Shown here in pieces: positions 2,855-5,854 of a DNA stretch of 5,854 bases (the first letter of the stretch is position 1; the number at the start of each line of letters is the position of its first letter). The DNA lies in the NCBI GenBank assembly GCA_910583815.1, contig CAJTZB010000158.1, forward strand, positions 1-5,854. Reading direction: 5' to 3'. Position numbers and translations under genes: made by a program. Below the pieces are notes generated by a model, which did not search any database, was not told the DNA's origin, and was given only the letters and a program-made list of their open reading frames with translations. The stretch is from an uncultured Lachnospiraceae bacterium. GTDB lineage: Bacteria > Bacillota > Clostridia > Lachnospirales > Lachnospiraceae.

Positions 2855-5854
2855 ATGGCAACAAAGGATACAGAAAAGAGCAGTAAAGGGAGCCGTACAA
2901 AGTCACAGGCTTCCGGGGCAAAAAAAACAACAGGGAAATCTTCCTCAAATAAGGCACCTGCTTCTAAAAAAGCATCATCAAAGACCTCTGCAAAGAAAAA
3001 AGAAGCAGTACAAGAGGAACTGTCGTTTCGTGAAGGAATGCCGCCGGAGCTGAATAATGAGCTGATATTGCTTTCTACACTTGTAGTATCGCTGCTTCTG
3101 TTTCTGAGTAATTTTAGTTTGAGCGGAAAGTTCGGTGAAATTATCAATGGCGTGACGTTTGGGCTGTTTGGTTTTCTGGCATATCCGATTCCGTTTCTGT
3201 TGTTTTTTGGAATTGCTTTTTATCTTGCAAACCATCATGAAAATAAAAGATACATAGGAAAGCTTCTGGCTTCGCTGGGGCTGTTTGTTGTGATTGCGGC
3301 AATGATTCAGCTTGCATTTGGGGAAGAAGCAGAATCTATTGCAGAGTATTACAAATATGCATCAGAGCATAAAAGTGGAGGAGGCTTCTTTGGAGGTCTG
3401 CTTTGTATGCTGTTTTTGCCTGCTTTCGGAAAGGCAGGAAGCTATGTTGTGCTGGTTGCGTTAACTCTTCTGTTTATCATGCTCCTGACCGGAAAAGCAT
3501 TATTCGCGCTGCTTGCAGATTACGGTACAGAGTCTGCTAAGAGACATAGAGAACAGAGAATGTTGCGTCAGGAAGAGGAGAGAGAGCGAAGAGAGGCTTT
3601 TGCAGAGCTGTCAGAACAGGAACAGGTAAGGGCGCAGAGTTTTTTGCTAAAGCCCGAGAATGAAAGAGAAGAGAAGGCAGAAAAGAAACCGCCAAAGAAA
3701 AATTTCTTTGGTGGAATTTCGCCAACTGCTCCTGTCGGAAAAGAAACAGAGGATTCTACGGAAGCAGAACAGCCAATGCCGTGGACGGCGGAAACCCAAG
3801 GGATGGGAGAGAGGAAAACAGACGAATATAAAGCTGAGGAACAAAAGAGAGAATTTTATGTTACAGAAGCCTATGCTCAGGCAGTGCCTTCTGAGCCTTC
3901 AATGGACAAGGCAACAGAGGAACTTGTATATAATGGAACGTATAAACCATCTAAAGAAACAGTAGATACAGTCAACAGCATTTATGAAGAAGAGCTTAGA
4001 AAGAAGTTTGACCATGTATTAGAAGATCCGAAGGAACCTGTACCAGTGCTTATGAGGAATAAGGCAACTTATATAAAAGAACCTCTGCCGCTGGGATCTG
4101 AAGAGCCGCAGGCAGAGCCAAACCAGATGGGACAGCCTGCAGAGCCGGAAGAAGCGTTGCATTCTGAGAATAGCATGGAACAATCTTTCTATGCGGATAG
4201 TAAAGAAGAGCAGAATACATATTCAGAATATTCAGAAAATACAACAGAACCGCTACCATATTATAATGATATGCCGGAGCCAAGAGCCGTTGATCCATTT
4301 GAGCCGAGTTTTTCAGAGCAGTCTCTTTCCGACAGGAGGAGAATGGAGGCAGCACCAAGAGAAAAGACAATCTTTGAACGTGCACCTTATGGCATGGGAC
4401 AGAATTCTGAAACAAACAGAAATTCCAGTGTTTCTACTGCTTCTGTAACAGAAAATGCGGCGTCAGGCAGAAATTCTACATCTGTAGAACAAAAAAATAT
4501 GCAGACAGAAGGACAGATGGGAACGCCATTACAGATAGAGAATGGAACTGTACCGATGCAGAAACCATATGAATTTCCTCCGATTGATCTATTGGCAAAA
4601 CCTGTGGCACAGACAACAGGAAATTCGGATGCAGAGCTTCATGCAACTGCGGACAAGCTGAAAAATACGTTGGAAAGCTTTGGGGTTAGGGTGACGATTA
4701 CAAATGTCAGCCGAGGCCCTTCTGTAACTCGTTATGAACTGCAGCCGGAACAGGGTGTAAAGGTCAGCAAAATTACGAATCTTGCGGATGATATTAAGCT
4801 GAACCTTGCGGCAGCGGATGTGCGTATTGAAGCACCGATTCCGGGAAAAGCAGCGGTTGGTATTGAAGTGCCAAACAAAGAGAATACCGCAGTACTTTTG
4901 CGTGAGCTGATTGAAGGACCGGAGTTTGTAAAACACCCATCCGACATTGCATTTACAGTAGGAAAAGATATTGGAGGGCAGAACATTGTCGCAGATATTG
5001 GAAAGATGCCGCATCTTCTGATTGCGGGTGCAACCGGTTCTGGTAAATCTGTCTGTATCAATACAATTATTATGAGCATTTTGTATAAGGCAAATCCGGC
5101 AGATGTCAAACTGATTATGGTGGATCCAAAGGTCGTAGAATTAAGTGTTTACAATGGTATTCCACATTTGATGATTCCGGTCGTAACTGATCCGAAAAAG
5201 GCTTCGGCAGCGTTAAACTGGGCGGTTGCGGAAATGACGGACCGTTATCAGAAGTTTGCGGAGCTGTCGGTACGTGACTTAAAGGGTTATAATGAACGTG
5301 TGGAAACATTGAAAAAAGAGGATGGACTGACAGCAGAGAATTACCCGGTACTTCCAAGAATCGTAATTATTGTAGATGAGCTTGCCGACCTGATGATGGT
5401 GGCGCCGGGCGAAGTGGAAGATGCAATTTGCCGTCTGGCACAGATGGCAAGAGCGGCAGGCCTGCATCTGATTCTTGCTACGCAGCGCCCTTCGGTCAAT
5501 GTCATTACCGGACTGATTAAAGCAAATGTACCATCCAGAATCGCATTTGCTGTATCCTCTGGCATTGACTCCAGAACGATTTTGGATGCTGTAGGTGCGG
5601 AAAAACTGCTTGGAAAGGGCGATATGCTGTTCTTCCCATCTGGTTATCCAAAACCGGTGCGTATTCAGGGTGCTTTTGTATCAGATAAAGAAGTCAGTGC
5701 AGTTGTTGATTTTCTGAAAAAGCAGAATGTAGGCAGTGGCACTTATAATGAGGAAATTGCAAACCGTATCGCAAGCGGAGTTCCGCAGGAGGGCACCGGC
5801 GCTTTAGCAGGTAATTCTGATAGCGGAAGAGACGAGTACTTTGCGGAAGCAGGC
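2855..5854 (+). CDS. ftsK: FtsK/SpoIIIE DNA translocase, 3'-truncated by the window edge
   Basis: This frame is open for exactly 1000 codons to the right edge. FtsK/SpoIIIE pumps chromosomal DNA through the closing division or sporulation septum using ATP. The domains in order are: a Lys/Ser/Ala-rich cytosolic tail (1-50); a membrane domain (FtsK_4TM type) with segments at about 69-88, 99-125, 136-155 and 196-220 and a Gly-rich hydrophobic stretch GGGFFGGLL (175-183) before the last; a highly charged segment 225-280; a Glu/Gln/Pro/Ser-rich linker to about 571; the alpha domain from YEFPPIDLL (572) through GPSVTRYEL (621-629) and IEAPIPGK (658-665); then the RecA-like motor with Walker A GATGSGKS (725-732, Lys731), Walker B IVDELADLMM with Asp841-Glu842, and ATQRPSVNVITG from 875. 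The window ends in DEYFAEAG, where the winged-helix gamma domain normally begins, so about 60-75 residues should be missing. The linker is much longer than in B. subtilis SpoIIIE (787 residues in total). Whether it serves division, sporulation or both cannot be told. Confidence 0.97.
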   Translation, partial: MATKDTEKSSKGSRTKSQASGAKKTTGKSSSNKAPASKKASSKTSAKKKEAVQEELSFREGMPPELNNELILLSTLVVSLLLFLSNFSLSGKFGEIINGVTFGLFGFLAYPIPFLLFFGIAFYLANHHENKRYIGKLLASLGLFVVIAAMIQLAFGEEAESIAEYYKYASEHKSGGGFFGGLLCMLFLPAFGKAGSYVVLVALTLLFIMLLTGKALFALLADYGTESAKRHREQRMLRQEEERERREAFAELSEQEQVRAQSFLLKPENEREEKAEKKPPKKNFFGGISPTAPVGKETEDSTEAEQPMPWTAETQGMGERKTDEYKAEEQKREFYVTEAYAQAVPSEPSMDKATEELVYNGTYKPSKETVDTVNSIYEEELRKKFDHVLEDPKEPVPVLMRNKATYIKEPLPLGSEEPQAEPNQMGQPAEPEEALHSENSMEQSFYADSKEEQNTYSEYSENTTEPLPYYNDMPEPRAVDPFEPSFSEQSLSDRRRMEAAPREKTIFERAPYGMGQNSETNRNSSVSTASVTENAASGRNSTSVEQKNMQTEGQMGTPLQIENGTVPMQKPYEFPPIDLLAKPVAQTTGNSDAELHATADKLKNTLESFGVRVTITNVSRGPSVTRYELQPEQGVKVSKITNLADDIKLNLAAADVRIEAPIPGKAAVGIEVPNKENTAVLLRELIEGPEFVKHPSDIAFTVGKDIGGQNIVADIGKMPHLLIAGATGSGKSVCINTIIMSILYKANPADVKLIMVDPKVVELSVYNGIPHLMIPVVTDPKKASAALNWAVAEMTDRYQKFAELSVRDLKGYNERVETLKKEDGLTAENYPVLPRIVIIVDELADLMMVAPGEVEDAICRLAQMARAAGLHLILATQRPSVNVITGLIKANVPSRIAFAVSSGIDSRTILDAVGAEKLLGKGDMLFFPSGYPKPVRIQGAFVSDKEVSAVVDFLKKQNVGSGTYNEEIANRIASGVPQEGTGALAGNSDSGRDEYFAEAG
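4220..4237 (+). repeat. Two-copy tandem repeat of TATTCAGAA inside the ftsK linker
   Basis: The nine-base unit occurs twice without interruption, in frame, and encodes Tyr-Ser-Glu twice (residues 456-461). It sits in the low-complexity linker, where in-frame gain or loss of such units would be tolerated. It is too short to be more than a small local duplication. Confidence 0.7.

Noticed and set aside
2781..3053. A 90-codon + strand frame overlapping the ftsK start
   Set aside because: It is a +1 shadow of the Lys-rich ftsK tail, its TTG sits inside a hairpin, and the Arg/Gln/Lys-rich product resembles no family.
2806..3147. A 113-codon minus-strand frame over the start of ftsK
   Set aside because: It is antisense to a clear gene, has low-complexity Ser/Phe-rich content expected from reversing Lys/Glu codons, and has no recognised domain.
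3671..3678. GAGAAGGC, one base from the SpoIIIE recognition sequence GAGAAGGG
   Set aside because: A single 7-of-8 match in a Glu/Lys-rich coding stretch is expected by chance, and the species' own recognition sequence is unknown.
4050..5109. Several minus-strand frames of 121-141 codons opposite ftsK
   Set aside because: They overlap one another and lie antisense to the conserved linker, alpha and motor regions of ftsK; no family is recognised in their products.

Overview
The window looks like ordinary chromosomal DNA from a Gram-positive Firmicute, most likely a member of the Clostridia and plausibly Lachnospiraceae. The basis is its moderate GC, its AGGAGG-type ribosome binding sites, a Lys/Ser/Ala-rich FtsK N-terminus, and a TepA-type ClpP homologue close to an FtsK/SpoIIIE translocase, an association known from Bacillus subtilis (tepA-ylzJ-spoIIIE). 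The genus cannot be fixed from sequence reading alone. All four genes lie on the + strand and together fill most of the window.

Layout. Positions 1-908 hold the 3' two thirds of an O-acetylhomoserine sulfhydrylase (MetY), cut by the left edge. Positions 909-1030 are a short gap dominated by a very long RNA-type hairpin (937-1004). Positions 1031-1711 encode a TepA/ClpP-like serine peptidase that starts at TTG. Positions 1712-1860 hold a probable terminator and then a good sigma-A-type promoter. Positions 1861-2739 encode undecaprenyl-diphosphatase (UppP/BacA). Positions 2740-2854 are a second structured gap that could fold into a three-way junction. From 2855 to the right edge runs one uninterrupted frame of exactly 1000 codons: an FtsK/SpoIIIE DNA translocase with a membrane N-terminus, an unusually long (about 350-residue) disordered linker and a complete-looking motor, cut just as its C-terminal DNA-reading domain begins.

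Functionally, metY belongs to sulfur amino-acid synthesis and probably ends a unit separate from the rest. tepA, uppP and ftsK are envelope, quality-control and division housekeeping genes. The terminator and promoter between tepA and uppP suggest uppP begins a transcription unit. No convincing promoter is visible directly before ftsK, so uppP and ftsK may be co-transcribed.

I found no evidence of a mobile element, CRISPR array, tRNA, rRNA or an undescribed multi-gene system. The points most worth a second look are the two structured intergenic regions and the length of the FtsK linker.
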